Below are positions 1 to 8,837 of a stretch of 64,000 nucleotides of DNA, one piece after another. Within the stretch, counting starts at the first letter, position 1, and each line of letters begins with the position of its first letter. The position numbers and the translations under genes were made by a program. The stretch is from Cognatundibacterium aquatile (GTDB lineage: Bacteria > Pseudomonadota > Gammaproteobacteria > Burkholderiales > Burkholderiaceae_D), in assembly GCF_014699135.1 (NCBI RefSeq), contig NZ_JACOFT010000003.1, forward strand, positions 496,001-560,000, read 5' to 3'. The notes beneath the pieces are model-generated. The model saw only the letters and a list, made by a program, of their open reading frames with translations, ran no database searches and was not told the DNA's origin.

Positions 1-1004
1 AGTACTTTGTTCCAGCCCGCATTACCTGCGCCATCAAAGCCTTTGAATGCTTTGGCGTTGACCGGATCAAACGCGCTGTTAGGGATATGCACATTCGCGT
101 CTATCGACAATAACCAGACACCTTTAACCGGCTCCACCAGATAGCTGGAATCAATAATGCTGGTGCATCGGGTAAAAGCTTTACCAAGATTTTTTTCACC
201 ATCTGCCTTATAACTGCCGCCTTCACCTTCAGCGCAAATTTCAAACTGGCGGTTTTTGACGTCAGCACTGGTGAGCGCTGCATCATAACTGTAGGCTGTG
301 TTGCCATAGTTGGAAAACGGGGTTTCCCAATACACGTCAGCCTTGTTCGGCATATAGCCAAATTCACCGAGTTGCGCGATCAATTTTTCGTAGCCCAGTT
401 CCATTAACTGATTGGTACAGGCGACGCTGGCATCCTGAGATTTACAGCCGGAATAATTGACGGCATACACTTTTTGTTCTTTACCTTCCGCCGTCAGAAA
501 ATCGCTTTTGCCAGCTTCGTCATTATCAAACGGCTCGTTAGGATCGTGATTGCCGGGTGCGATGAAGAAGCGCATGCCTTTTGCCTGGTATTCCTTCAGT
601 ATCGCGGCGATGCCATCAATGTTGACTGGTTGGGCATCATCGGAATAGTCGCCGGATAAAGCGACAAGTCGTATGCCGCGCGCATACGCATCATCCAGCG
701 CACCACGGAAGGCGAAATAGTTTTCGTTGAAAAGACGGGTCGAAGTCAATTGCGCATACATGGTACGGATAGTCGCAAACTTGCCGTCAGCGGTAGGGAT
801 GCCGGAAAACTTGGGATTTTTAAGATCGCCGTAGACATTTTCAAAATGCACGTCCGACATTACAGCCACGGCCGGTGTGTCCGCTTCAGCAGGTGCCGGT
901 ACTGCGGCATCCTTGCTGTCACCGCAAGCGATCAGTGCCAACGGCAAACAGAATGAAAGCAAATGCTTTGCAGCTTTGCCTTCATTTAAAAAATGAAGAG
1001 CCAT
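1..1004 (-). CDS. Metallophosphoesterase lipoprotein (partial, C-terminus off left edge)
   Basis: The reading frame opens at ATG 1004 and stays open to base 1, giving about 334 visible residues; the C-terminus lies outside the window. The N-terminus has a hydrophobic segment ending in a lipobox-like LIAC (about residue 27), so the product is probably an outer-membrane or periplasmic lipoprotein. Calcineurin-type metallophosphoesterase motifs follow in order: SDVHF (about residue 50), GDYSDD (about 117) and GNHD (about 151), which supply the metal-binding Asp, His and Asn. The substrate cannot be read from the sequence. A neighbouring phytase and TonB receptor suggest a role in extracytoplasmic phosphate release. 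A weak Pho-box-like repeat lies about 127 bp upstream. Confidence 0.85.
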   Translation of the reverse strand, partial: MALHFLNEGKAAKHLLSFCLPLALIACGDSKDAAVPAPAEADTPAVAVMSDVHFENVYGDLKNPKFSGIPTADGKFATIRTMYAQLTSTRLFNENYFAFRGALDDAYARGIRLVALSGDYSDDAQPVNIDGIAAILKEYQAKGMRFFIAPGNHDPNEPFDNDEAGKSDFLTAEGKEQKVYAVNYSGCKSQDASVACTNQLMELGYEKLIAQLGEFGYMPNKADVYWETPFSNYGNTAYSYDAALTSADVKNRQFEICAEGEGGSYKADGEKNLGKAFTRCTSIIDSSYLVEPVKGVWLLSIDANVHIPNSAFDPVNAKAFKGFDGAGNAGWNKV

Positions 1005-1130
1005 GATAATTCCTGTTAAATTTTTTGAGTGACGCATCAGGACGGATCAGATGCCAGAAGAAAAACTGAAAGCGGTCCGTAAGAAAGGAAAAAACAGAGT
1101 AATTTCAGTCATCCGATTGTAAAGTTGCTT

Positions 1131-1149
1131 AATGACAAGCCTGTGACTC
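1131..1149 (-). promoter_or_regulatory. Weak Pho-box-like direct repeat
   Basis: Read on the minus strand this is GAGTCACAGGCTTGTCATT. Two GTCA cores sit 11 bp apart, as in PhoB boxes, but only about 12 of 19 positions fit the E. coli consensus. It lies 127 bp upstream of the metallophosphoesterase start. The rest of the 1005-1269 gap shows no gene. This is suggestive only. Confidence 0.25.
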
Positions 1150-1269
1150 ATCCGTCAGGCACAGGGTGAATTGCAACAGTCAAAGCGGATGGCTGAGGTC
1201 AGATACTCCCGGGTGAGTGGATGGTTGTGGCAATCGTTGCGGAAATAATTGTTGAGATCGTTTCCATAT

Positions 1270-3204
1270 TCAGTCTTCCAGATGCAAGCGGTCAGCGATT
1301 GATTCCCAGCGAACGTATTTGAAGTTCTGCGGCCCATCCGGCAAACGTTTGTAGCCGTCCTGTACGACCAGCATGCCTTTGGGAAAATGTGATCCGAGGT
1401 AGGCAGAACTGACTTCAATGCCGTCAGTCTCCGAAGTGCCGTCGATACCAGCGCTCAGATTGGTACCGATACGGAATTTTCCTCGCAGTTGGTATGGCGG
1501 TTGCGCATTGAGCACCAGATAGCTGTTATCTCCCTGGCTTGATACCAGTAAATACGACGATTTTTTCCCCTGATACAGCGCCAGACCCTCGACATCAGCA
1601 ACCAGCTGCTTCCCGACCGGCATCACCAGATCTAATATCGCCGCTTGCTCTGCGTCGGCTGAGGTGACCCAGATGCCATGTTTTTCCTCGCCGATAAAAA
1701 TACGTGCACGCTGATCGTCGACGACACAGCCTTCAGGTTGTGTCGCGAGTTTAAAACTCCGTACTAACTGACTGCTGAAATTTCCGTCGATGTATCTGAT
1801 CCGGTATTGCTGATAACGTCCATCTTTGTCATTGACGAATGCTTCCAGTCCTCCGCTTTGCGGACGGTACAGACAAAACCCATATATTTTTTCCAGCGTA
1901 GTTGGTAGACGTGCCGCTTCACGTACTTCGCCATCGTTTGCAATTGTGTACAACGCCAGGCTGTTGTCATCGCGTTGTGTTGCCAGCGCGAGATCGAAAC
2001 GCTGCTGTTCATCGGTGTTTTCGAAGTGGATATTCTGGCGTACGTCAACATTGTTCAGGCGTCCGCTTTCCAGCGACTGCAATTGCTTTCCTTGCAGGTT
2101 ATAGACCAGCAAACCTTGCTTTTTATTCGTGCCAAGAATGCGTGACTGCGCCGGGTCTGAGGGGTGTACCCAAATCGCCGGATCATCAGCCGCGTCGCCG
2201 TAGCGGGCGACAACCTCAGTTTGTGCATCGGCTGCAATAATGATGCTGTTATCGGTTGTTGAAGGGGTTTTATTCCAGGAAATGGTGTGCATCTGCCAAG
2301 CCTTGGTTGCACTGTTTTTTCTCAGCAAAAGAGGCAACTCAGATGAGGTAGTCGTTGTAATTTTCTTCGTTGAGGTCGCCCGTGCCAGCTTGCTGAGATT
2401 GCTTTGTTGGAGCGGCTGGGATGCTAATTTTTCCCAATGCGTTCCTTGTTGATGGTAGCGATGCAGTTGCTGCGTTTGTTCGTCCACGATTGCGACGCCG
2501 CCCGCTAAGGCAACGATTGTCGACGCACCTTCGGAGATTTTTACTGCGGTACGCTGTGTTTCAACAGGCCAGTGATGCAATAAATTTTCGGCATCCGCGC
2601 TGACTGCCCATACACCTGTTTCTGCGGTACTGACATACAGGGTATGTTGGGTGTCATCGCTGCGGCAATGACGAATATGTGGTGGCAACGCAAGTCTGCG
2701 TAGCAGTTGAAAGCTGCTGCCGTAGCGTATCCATTGTTCACTGATTCCTTCTTTACCGATCAAAAATACGTGATCCTGTTGTTGCGCATCACGATACAGG
2801 CAGCTACTTTCGAGGGCGAATGCCGGCGATGGCAGTGCTGGTTGGGCGAGCAATTCGCCGGTATGTGTATCAACGATAAAAGGCAGGCTGCGTTGAGTCT
2901 CTGCTTCCAGCAACATCGCATATGCGCCTTGTGGATGCGGGCGGGTATCGAGATGCTTTGCCCGCACGGGAAAGCGTGCTCGTTCCGTGCCGTCGGCACT
3001 CATCAGGCGCAGGCTGTTTTTATCCAGCATCAGCCAGCCGCCATCCGGCAATCTCACCAGTTCCTGTGCCCGCTGAAGTGCTACCGGCACATCTTTCGCG
3101 TATGTATGGAGTGACGGAGCCGGCGACGCAGCATTGCTCAACGGTGACAGTGTAAGTAAGCTCAAAGCCAGCAGCAGATGAGCTTGTAGAGAAAGAGTAC
3201 GCAT
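1270..3204 (-). CDS. 3-phytase, beta-propeller type, with extra N-terminal domain
   Basis: Predicted secreted phytase of 644 residues that would release phosphate from inositol hexakisphosphate. The chosen ATG at 3204 gives a clean signal peptide (MRTLSLQAHLLLALSLLTLS, cleavage near SNA-AS). The frame stays open upstream to 3345, but that extension runs through an intergenic hairpin and lacks signal-peptide character. The C-terminal half (about residues 325-640) has beta-propeller phytase signatures: YGDAADDPAIWVHPSD, GTNKKQGLLVYNLQG, RLNNVDVR and GCVVDD. The first 300 residues look like a second, degenerate propeller, as in dual-domain phytases. The gene sits 158 bp behind a TonB-dependent receptor, a pairing seen in other proteobacterial phytase loci. 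Neither start has a convincing Shine-Dalgarno sequence. Confidence 0.88.
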   Translation of the reverse strand: MRTLSLQAHLLLALSLLTLSPLSNAASPAPSLHTYAKDVPVALQRAQELVRLPDGGWLMLDKNSLRLMSADGTERARFPVRAKHLDTRPHPQGAYAMLLEAETQRSLPFIVDTHTGELLAQPALPSPAFALESSCLYRDAQQQDHVFLIGKEGISEQWIRYGSSFQLLRRLALPPHIRHCRSDDTQHTLYVSTAETGVWAVSADAENLLHHWPVETQRTAVKISEGASTIVALAGGVAIVDEQTQQLHRYHQQGTHWEKLASQPLQQSNLSKLARATSTKKITTTTSSELPLLLRKNSATKAWQMHTISWNKTPSTTDNSIIIAADAQTEVVARYGDAADDPAIWVHPSDPAQSRILGTNKKQGLLVYNLQGKQLQSLESGRLNNVDVRQNIHFENTDEQQRFDLALATQRDDNSLALYTIANDGEVREAARLPTTLEKIYGFCLYRPQSGGLEAFVNDKDGRYQQYRIRYIDGNFSSQLVRSFKLATQPEGCVVDDQRARIFIGEEKHGIWVTSADAEQAAILDLVMPVGKQLVADVEGLALYQGKKSSYLLVSSQGDNSYLVLNAQPPYQLRGKFRIGTNLSAGIDGTSETDGIEVSSAYLGSHFPKGMLVVQDGYKRLPDGPQNFKYVRWESIADRLHLED

Positions 3205-3290
3205 AAATAAAATGAAAAAATAAAAAGGAATGCCGCGTTCACAGACTGCGTAAAAGCACGGAAAGGAGATGTCTGGCGAGTGCGCTGCGC

Positions 3291-3323
3291 GGACTTCTCC
3301 GGCGGGCACACCCGGAGAAGTCC
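3291..3323 (-). terminator. 12-bp perfect intergenic hairpin between receptor and phytase genes
   Basis: The arms ggacttctccgg (3291-3302) and ccggagaagtcc (3312-3323) are perfect complements around a 9-nt loop. It lies just after the receptor stop codon in the direction of transcription. No T-run follows, so it is more likely an mRNA processing or stability element that sets the receptor-to-phytase ratio than a strong intrinsic terminator. Confidence 0.55.
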
Positions 3324-3361
3324 CGCCACAGAAGCCCTCAGGCATGCTGTGTTGCTGAGCC

Positions 3362-5935
3362 TTAAAAGACGCTGGCTTTCAGGCTGACTTTATAGGTGCG
3401 TCCGTATTGTTCGTATTGCGCGTTGTATTGTGGCGACCCTTGATAAACATAGTATTTTTCATTGTTCAGATTGGTCGCTTCAAACACTAACTGGAAGCGT
3501 TTGTTTAACTGATATGACAAAGAAAAATCGAGCTGTTTTTGGGTTTCAACGATGCGATCCTGATCCGCCCGCAGAATATCGGAGCCGAGTTCCAGCAGAT
3601 ACGGTGACTTGTAATTCAACGCGAGGCGCGTACTGACGGCGCCATGTTCATAGCCCAGCATCAGATTCATCACGCGTTTCGACTGCCCTGGAAAACGTAT
3701 GCTGCGTGCCAGCGTTTTACCACTGGCAACATCGAAGCGACTGATATTGGCGTCAGAATTGGTAAACGACGCATTGGCGCCTATCAGTACATATTTCCAG
3801 GGGGCGGGTAACATGCGCAGCGGTTGTGAATACGCGAGCTCTATTCCTTGAATGCTGGCCGTGTCACCGTTCGCGTATGAAGTTGCTGTCGTATAGTTTT
3901 TCCATTGACCTGTGCCAGCAAGGTTGGTTGTATAAGTGAAATTTTTAATATCTTTATGAAACAGGTAAGCGGATACGACGCCATCGTGCGCTAACTGACG
4001 CTCGATACCCAGATCAAGATTCGATGCTTTCAAGGCCGCCAGATCTGGATTGCCTATCGTCGCTTCTGTGTTGCTGGCGAGATTGATGCCGGGTGCCAGT
4101 TGGCTGAAATTCGCACGTACCACGGCACTTGTCCAGGCAGCGCGCACGCTGGTATGTTTGTCCAGATCATAGCGTGTATGCAGCGATGGTAACCAGTTGG
4201 TGTAGGAGCGCTCACGAGTAACAGGCTGGATGGTGCTGCCGCTGACCTGGCTTCCTGCTGCGTTAAATTTAGTACGCTCAACTCGCGCGCCGGCAAGAAT
4301 ATTCCAGTGACCAAAATCAAATGTATTCTGCAGATAGGCTGCATCGATATCTTCATTCAGCGTGAAGTCATTGATCGCGGACTCCAGCGCGAGTTTTGCA
4401 TTCGCCCGGTTGAGTCCGGCAATACGGGCGCGGATCAGAGCTGGGCTGATAGCTGCACCAATGTTCGTAAATGGATATTCCAGCGTGCCCTGAACAAAAC
4501 TGCTGAGAGAAGTAGAACCGGTACCCCAATAATTTCCGCTGGTGGTTTTGCTGCTGTTATAAGTCCATTGATCGGTATCATTGGTCTTTTCGCGACGACT
4601 GACTTTCGCGCCGAATTTTAAGGTGGATTCCAGCTGATCGAATGTCAGTTTGCGACTCATATCCAGCTGCGCATGCTGCTCGGTATCCTTTGAGTAGCGC
4701 TGCTGTAATGTGATCGCATTTAATCCGTAGCTGGCTGGATCAGACAGGCTTGCGGGTGCAATCAGTTTCGGTAACTGGCTATCCGTAAATCCCACGCCGG
4801 CAAAGTTAGCTGTACCTCTGAACCGTGCATCATTAATTGATTCCGGCGTATCGTCGGTTGCACGGCTAGACGCTGCGGCGGCCTCCATTTTCCAGCCTGA
4901 GATGTGTTGCTCTGTACCTGCAACCAAAGAACTGATCTGTTGCGTATATTTACGTTGCCGCAGGCGGCGCTCTGCGCGCGCAGTCGAGGTGTTGCTTTCG
5001 CTGATGCTGCCACCGCTGAAATTGCTGACAGTCAGACGGTCGCGTACCTCGTCATCGCTGAAATCACTGAGGAAACTGCGCAGATAATATTGCTGCTCTC
5101 TGGATGCGCGATAATCAAGATTAAGAGCATAAGCATGGCGTTCACGTTCCGGCAGATAATCGCGGAATTCAATGCCTCCGAGCCGGTTGTTATCCCATGC
5201 TCCGCCAGTTTCTACGTTGTCTGAACCAAAACTGCGTTTCTCAGCGCTGATGCCGGCAGCAATGCCCAGTTTCCCGTCCAGAAAGCGATCAGCCCACAAT
5301 GCGCCCGCATTTGGGCTGGTTTTTCCGGTTACCTGATCGTAGCTTGCTCCGGTATTCACAGTCAGTGTTTTCCCCGGCATGTCGAATGCTGTCAGCGATT
5401 TGACTTCTACTGAACCGCCGAGTGAGTTGGCATCCTGATCGGGACGCAGGGTTTTAGTTACCTCCAGAGAGCGGATCAGACCCGATGGCAGCACATCCAG
5501 TGCGACAGCACGCCGGCTCGCTTCCGGCGAAGGCACCAGTGCACCATTGATCGTCACTGCATTTAAATCTGCACCGAGACCGCGCACAACCACATAGCGG
5601 CCTTCGCCCTGATCGCGCTGTACTGACACGCCCGGCAGGCGGGCAAGCGCTTCTGCTGCATTTTTATCCGGCAGACTGCCTATGTCGTCGCTGCTGATGA
5701 CGCTGATGATGTTATTCGCTTTCTCTTGCGCCTCAATGGCTTTGCGCATGCTCACGCGTTGCCCGCTGATTACCACATCACTGGCAGCAGCGAGGGCGAT
5801 GTCGTTCGCTTGCGCTGTGCTGATCAGGCCAAGAACGCCGATGGTGAGTGCCGACAGGCGGAAGATTGCCTGTACGTCAGGGTTGGAAAAGTATGCAGCA
5901 GGTCTTTGTCGGGTTTTCATTTCTTTGTCATTCAT
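3362..5935 (-). CDS. TonB-dependent receptor, phytase-linked
   Basis: Outer-membrane TonB-dependent transporter of 857 residues. A signal peptide covers about residues 18-44 (ends STAQA-ND). The plug domain follows with ISSDDIGSLPDKNAAEALARL and LPGVSVQRDQGEGRYVVVRG, then the beta-barrel, ending in the aromatic terminus KVSLKASVF typical of outer-membrane proteins. A possible TonB box, SDVVISGQ, lies after the signal peptide. The plug sequence places it in the large family usually linked to sugar or organophosphate uptake, not the siderophore group. It is first in an operon with the phytase and has a Pho-box match 46 bp upstream, so uptake of phytate or inositol phosphates is a reasonable inference. 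The substrate is unproven. Confidence 0.85.
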   Translation of the reverse strand: MNDKEMKTRQRPAAYFSNPDVQAIFRLSALTIGVLGLISTAQANDIALAAASDVVISGQRVSMRKAIEAQEKANNIISVISSDDIGSLPDKNAAEALARLPGVSVQRDQGEGRYVVVRGLGADLNAVTINGALVPSPEASRRAVALDVLPSGLIRSLEVTKTLRPDQDANSLGGSVEVKSLTAFDMPGKTLTVNTGASYDQVTGKTSPNAGALWADRFLDGKLGIAAGISAEKRSFGSDNVETGGAWDNNRLGGIEFRDYLPERERHAYALNLDYRASREQQYYLRSFLSDFSDDEVRDRLTVSNFSGGSISESNTSTARAERRLRQRKYTQQISSLVAGTEQHISGWKMEAAAASSRATDDTPESINDARFRGTANFAGVGFTDSQLPKLIAPASLSDPASYGLNAITLQQRYSKDTEQHAQLDMSRKLTFDQLESTLKFGAKVSRREKTNDTDQWTYNSSKTTSGNYWGTGSTSLSSFVQGTLEYPFTNIGAAISPALIRARIAGLNRANAKLALESAINDFTLNEDIDAAYLQNTFDFGHWNILAGARVERTKFNAAGSQVSGSTIQPVTRERSYTNWLPSLHTRYDLDKHTSVRAAWTSAVVRANFSQLAPGINLASNTEATIGNPDLAALKASNLDLGIERQLAHDGVVSAYLFHKDIKNFTYTTNLAGTGQWKNYTTATSYANGDTASIQGIELAYSQPLRMLPAPWKYVLIGANASFTNSDANISRFDVASGKTLARSIRFPGQSKRVMNLMLGYEHGAVSTRLALNYKSPYLLELGSDILRADQDRIVETQKQLDFSLSYQLNKRFQLVFEATNLNNEKYYVYQGSPQYNAQYEQYGRTYKVSLKASVF

Positions 5936-5980
5936 CAGTAAAAAGAATGAGCGGATTCTGGAGCCCGAATATGTCGTTTC

Positions 5981-5999
5981 GATGACAGGAATCAGACAG
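5981..5999 (-). promoter_or_regulatory. Candidate Pho box for the receptor-phytase operon
   Basis: On the minus strand the site reads CTGTCTGATTCCTGTCATC: two CTGTC repeats exactly 11 bp apart, about 15 of 19 matches to the PhoB consensus. It ends 45 bp before the receptor ATG, and a -10-like CATATT follows about 9 bp downstream, which is the usual geometry of PhoB-activated promoters. Confidence 0.55.
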
Positions 6000-6204
6000 A
6001 AAGAGGCATAGTCCAGGAAACGATGCGACGACGAGGAAAAATGAGCTGAATTGACTTGCGTTGACGTTGTTAATCGCTGTCATTGCCGCTGTAACCGGGG
6101 ACGGCAAAGAGTGTAGAGATGAATTCGCTGTTTTTTTGCTGTAATACGTGAGCTGTTTGCACCCCTGTTGTTTTTTGCTGCAGCAATGCTGGTCATTGAT
6201 TTTG

Positions 6205-6223
6205 ATGTCATGAATTTGTCATA
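6205..6223 (+). promoter_or_regulatory. Candidate Pho box for the GGDEF-AraC operon
   Basis: The plus-strand sequence ATGTCATGAATTTGTCATA contains two TGTCAT repeats with an 11-bp period and matches the PhoB consensus at about 16 of 19 positions. A -10-like TATTCT starts at 6233, ten bases after the box, and the gene starts at 6266. The site points away from the minus-strand Pho box at 5981. Confidence 0.6.
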
Positions 6224-6265
6224 CAGGCCAGTTATTCTCGCGCCAGTTTTTATCCGGGGACTTGC

Positions 6266-7180
6266 ATGCTGCACTTACATCGTAATCTGATTCTGGCGAG
6301 TATCGTCGCGCTGATCGCTTTGAGTGGCTTGTACGCTTATGTCGGTGTACTCAAACCGTTCTATAAATGGCATTGGATGGATATTGTCGGTGAAGGCGGC
6401 ACTGCCATCATGGCGGGTGTCTGGCTGCTGATGACGCTTAGCAGCCGGCCTAAAGGGCGGGTCACGCTGCTGTTGGCGCTTGGCCTCGCCTCTATCATGT
6501 TGGGTTCCTGGGCTGATTGTATGGATGAGTTTTTTGCGATCCCCAAGGAGGATGTCTGGGATAACTGGCTGGAAGACACCCTGACTTTAGGCGGTATGCT
6601 GATTTTGACGGCGGGTATGTATTACTGGCGCATAGAGCAATTCAGTCTGAATGAACATTTACAAAAGCGTGAACGCTTATTTCGAGAACACAAACCGTAC
6701 GACAGAGTGACGCAACTCAGTGATGCGGATTATCTGCGCTTGCAAATCCGTCTGGAAAAAGAAAATCACCCCGCGGCGGTTTGTTCCGTCGTCTTATTGG
6801 ACATCAATTCCTTTCATCAGATTAATCGTCAGTTCGGCCAGCATGAAGGCGACCGCGTGCTGCAAGCGGTCAGTCACATGCTGCTGCTGAATTTAAGAAA
6901 TGAAGATGTGCTGTGTCGTTATGCCGGTGATCGTTTTGCGATTGTCATGCCTGAAACGACTGTGGCAGATGCTGATGAGCTGGCAAAACATTTGTGCCAG
7001 ATGGTGCAGGGAATGCGTCATTTCGCAAAACGCGAGTTGGTGCAGCTTGGTTTGCGCTATACCTGCGCTGCATCAGACGGAGATGCAGACAGTCTGTTGC
7101 AGGAACTCAGCCGTGGAATTGACTGTCCCGGGGCGACGCCTTCAGAACTGGCGACCGCTAATCACACCTGTGCAGCATGA
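6266..7180 (+). CDS. Membrane protein with degenerate GGDEF domain
   Basis: 304 residues with four likely transmembrane segments in the first 125 residues, then a GGDEF-fold domain (about 155-275). The fold is recognisable from VVLLDINSFHQINRQFGQHEGD and LCRYAGDRFAIVMP. The signature GG(D/E)EF is changed to AGDRF, and the RxxD inhibitory motif is absent. By family knowledge this removes residues needed for di-GMP synthesis, so the domain probably binds nucleotide or a partner and is not a cyclase. A GGGGA Shine-Dalgarno precedes the ATG. The stop overlaps the next gene by 4 nt (ATGA), so the two are co-translated, and a Pho-box match lies just upstream. Confidence 0.75.
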   Translation: MLHLHRNLILASIVALIALSGLYAYVGVLKPFYKWHWMDIVGEGGTAIMAGVWLLMTLSSRPKGRVTLLLALGLASIMLGSWADCMDEFFAIPKEDVWDNWLEDTLTLGGMLILTAGMYYWRIEQFSLNEHLQKRERLFREHKPYDRVTQLSDADYLRLQIRLEKENHPAAVCSVVLLDINSFHQINRQFGQHEGDRVLQAVSHMLLLNLRNEDVLCRYAGDRFAIVMPETTVADADELAKHLCQMVQGMRHFAKRELVQLGLRYTCAASDGDADSLLQELSRGIDCPGATPSELATANHTCAA

Positions 7181-8214
7181 TTGCTTATCACCACATAAGT
7201 GATGCGCGTATCGCTATGCGTCAGCATCCGGCGATGCTGATCGAATTTGCCCGTAACCGGGAAGTAAGCGAAGCGAAGATATTGCTCGATACAGGCATCG
7301 ATATCGCGGCAACCGAAGACGCACATAGGATGATCAGCCCGCAGCAATATTTACGCTTACTGATGAACGTGACTAAAGCCCTGGATGCCAACGACACCAG
7401 CTTTTTAATCGGTGAGCAGATGTTGCCGGGTCATATTGACGGTGTCAGTCATGCTTTATTACACGCCGGAAGTTTGCGTGAAGCACTCGAGATATTAATT
7501 GCATACGCAACGCAACTATCGCCCTTAATGTGCCCCAGACTCAAGCGTGGTAAAGGTTGGGTTGTCGTTTACTGGATGGACAGTTATGGAGCCCCGGCAC
7601 AGCGTTCGGTATTAACGGAGATGCACATGGCCGCTTTGGTCGCTATGTGTCGCTGGCTGAGTGGGGAGCGCTTGCCATGGCGCTTTTGTTTTAACCGGAG
7701 GGCGCCGCGTTACATCGAACAATATGAAGTACATCTGGGATCGGAAATGAAATTCAATTGCCACTTTGATGCCATGCTGATTGAAGAAGACATGCTCGAC
7801 CGACGATGGCCGCGCGGCAATCCGGTGGCGGTTAAGCTGGCGTTGCAAGCGAGTGTCGCAGAACAAAAACAGAATACGCCCAGTTTATTAAATGCACTGT
7901 ACGACTATCTTTTAAAACACATACGCTGTGCACCGACGCTGGATCAGGCAGCACAGGAATTTTTCTGCAGCCCTGCGACGCTGAAACGCTATCTTGCAAA
8001 ACACGGCACGCATTTTCAGGCGGAGTTAGACCAGGTGCGATCACATGCTGCTTTGCATTTGTTCTTAACGCAGCAAATCGACAATGAGGCGGTGGCACAG
8101 CATCTTGGCTTTCACGACGCGAATAATTTCCGTCGTTCGTTTAAACGCTGGACTGGCCTGACACCCAGCTTAATCCGGGAAGGTATGCATGCCGATCTGG
8201 CGAAATGGATTTAA
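7177..8214 (+). CDS. AraC-family transcriptional regulator
   Basis: 345 residues. The N-terminal part (about 15-205) fits the arabinose-binding-like domain of the OruR/ArgR-type AraC branch. The C-terminal part (about 235-335) is the double helix-turn-helix, with DQAAQEFFCSPATLKRYL and VAQHLGFHDANNFRRSFKRW GLTPS-type motifs. The start overlaps the preceding stop (ATGA), which links it to the degenerate GGDEF protein. The effector is unknown. The target may be its own operon or the divergent receptor-phytase genes, but no operator could be assigned. Confidence 0.88.
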   Translation: MIAYHHISDARIAMRQHPAMLIEFARNREVSEAKILLDTGIDIAATEDAHRMISPQQYLRLLMNVTKALDANDTSFLIGEQMLPGHIDGVSHALLHAGSLREALEILIAYATQLSPLMCPRLKRGKGWVVVYWMDSYGAPAQRSVLTEMHMAALVAMCRWLSGERLPWRFCFNRRAPRYIEQYEVHLGSEMKFNCHFDAMLIEEDMLDRRWPRGNPVAVKLALQASVAEQKQNTPSLLNALYDYLLKHIRCAPTLDQAAQEFFCSPATLKRYLAKHGTHFQAELDQVRSHAALHLFLTQQIDNEAVAQHLGFHDANNFRRSFKRWTGLTPSLIREGMHADLAKWI

Positions 8215-8237
8215 GTCGTTATGGCGCCGTGTCGATT

Positions 8238-8549
8238 TTATTCATCCCGGCGCAGACGTTTGATGTAAATCCGTTGTTGCTGATAAGACTGAGATGTCTG
8301 CTGATCGTAAGTGTGATTTTGCTGCGGTGTTTTGAGCAGGCCGAGAAATACTCTCAGTAAAACAAACAGCACAAATAAGCTCAGTACAAATGGAATCAGA
8401 CTGATCGCGAGAGCAATCGCGATACAGATGACGAAAATACGCGGCAGCGGTGTACGCAACATCGCCAGCGCACATTTCGATGCGAACTGGCGGAATTCCT
8501 GCGTTACCTGGCGCAGGACAGAATACATATATTGTGAAAAGGCGTTCAT
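8238..8549 (-). CDS. Small membrane protein, hypothetical
   Basis: 103 residues that I do not recognise as a family. One long or two closely spaced hydrophobic segments (about 37-71, ICIAIALAISLIPFVLSLFV) are preceded by an amphipathic, basic N-terminus and followed by a Gln/Tyr-rich and Arg-rich tail (QTSQSYQQQRIYIKRLRRDE). It stands alone and converges with the AraC gene. Codon use looks normal. Confidence 0.6.
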   Translation of the reverse strand: MNAFSQYMYSVLRQVTQEFRQFASKCALAMLRTPLPRIFVICIAIALAISLIPFVLSLFVLFVLLRVFLGLLKTPQQNHTYDQQTSQSYQQQRIYIKRLRRDE

Positions 8550-8753
8550 AGTGACTTTCTTATAGCGTCTTGTTCGAGAGTAAAGTGTAAGCGATTATTG
8601 CGTGTATCAGTGTCGTTCACAACGGTAATAATTTCTCCAATTTGCCGTAACGATATTGATCGTAAAAGCTCATTACAGATCAGCGTACGCTGTGTCTGGG
8701 AAGACATAGACACTTGGTACTTGCGAAAATGCAGTATGCGTTGCCCAATAAAA

Positions 8754-8774
8754 ACTCCCGCATTGCGCGGGAGT
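8754..8774 (-). terminator. Rho-independent terminator of the S9 peptidase gene
   Basis: Arms actcccgc and gcgggagt around a 5-nt loop. On the minus strand the stem is followed by TTTTATT. It lies 64 bp after the peptidase stop codon. The rest of the 8550-8837 gap shows no gene. Confidence 0.85.
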
Positions 8775-8837
8775 ACGAGAAAACAGAGTGACGATGCGTG
8801 TAACTGTCTCAGTCAACGTCACTCAGATTTATCTGTT

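Noticed and set aside
3205..3345. Upstream extension of the phytase frame
   Set aside because: It runs through the intergenic hairpin and would place 47 non-signal residues before a clear signal peptide.
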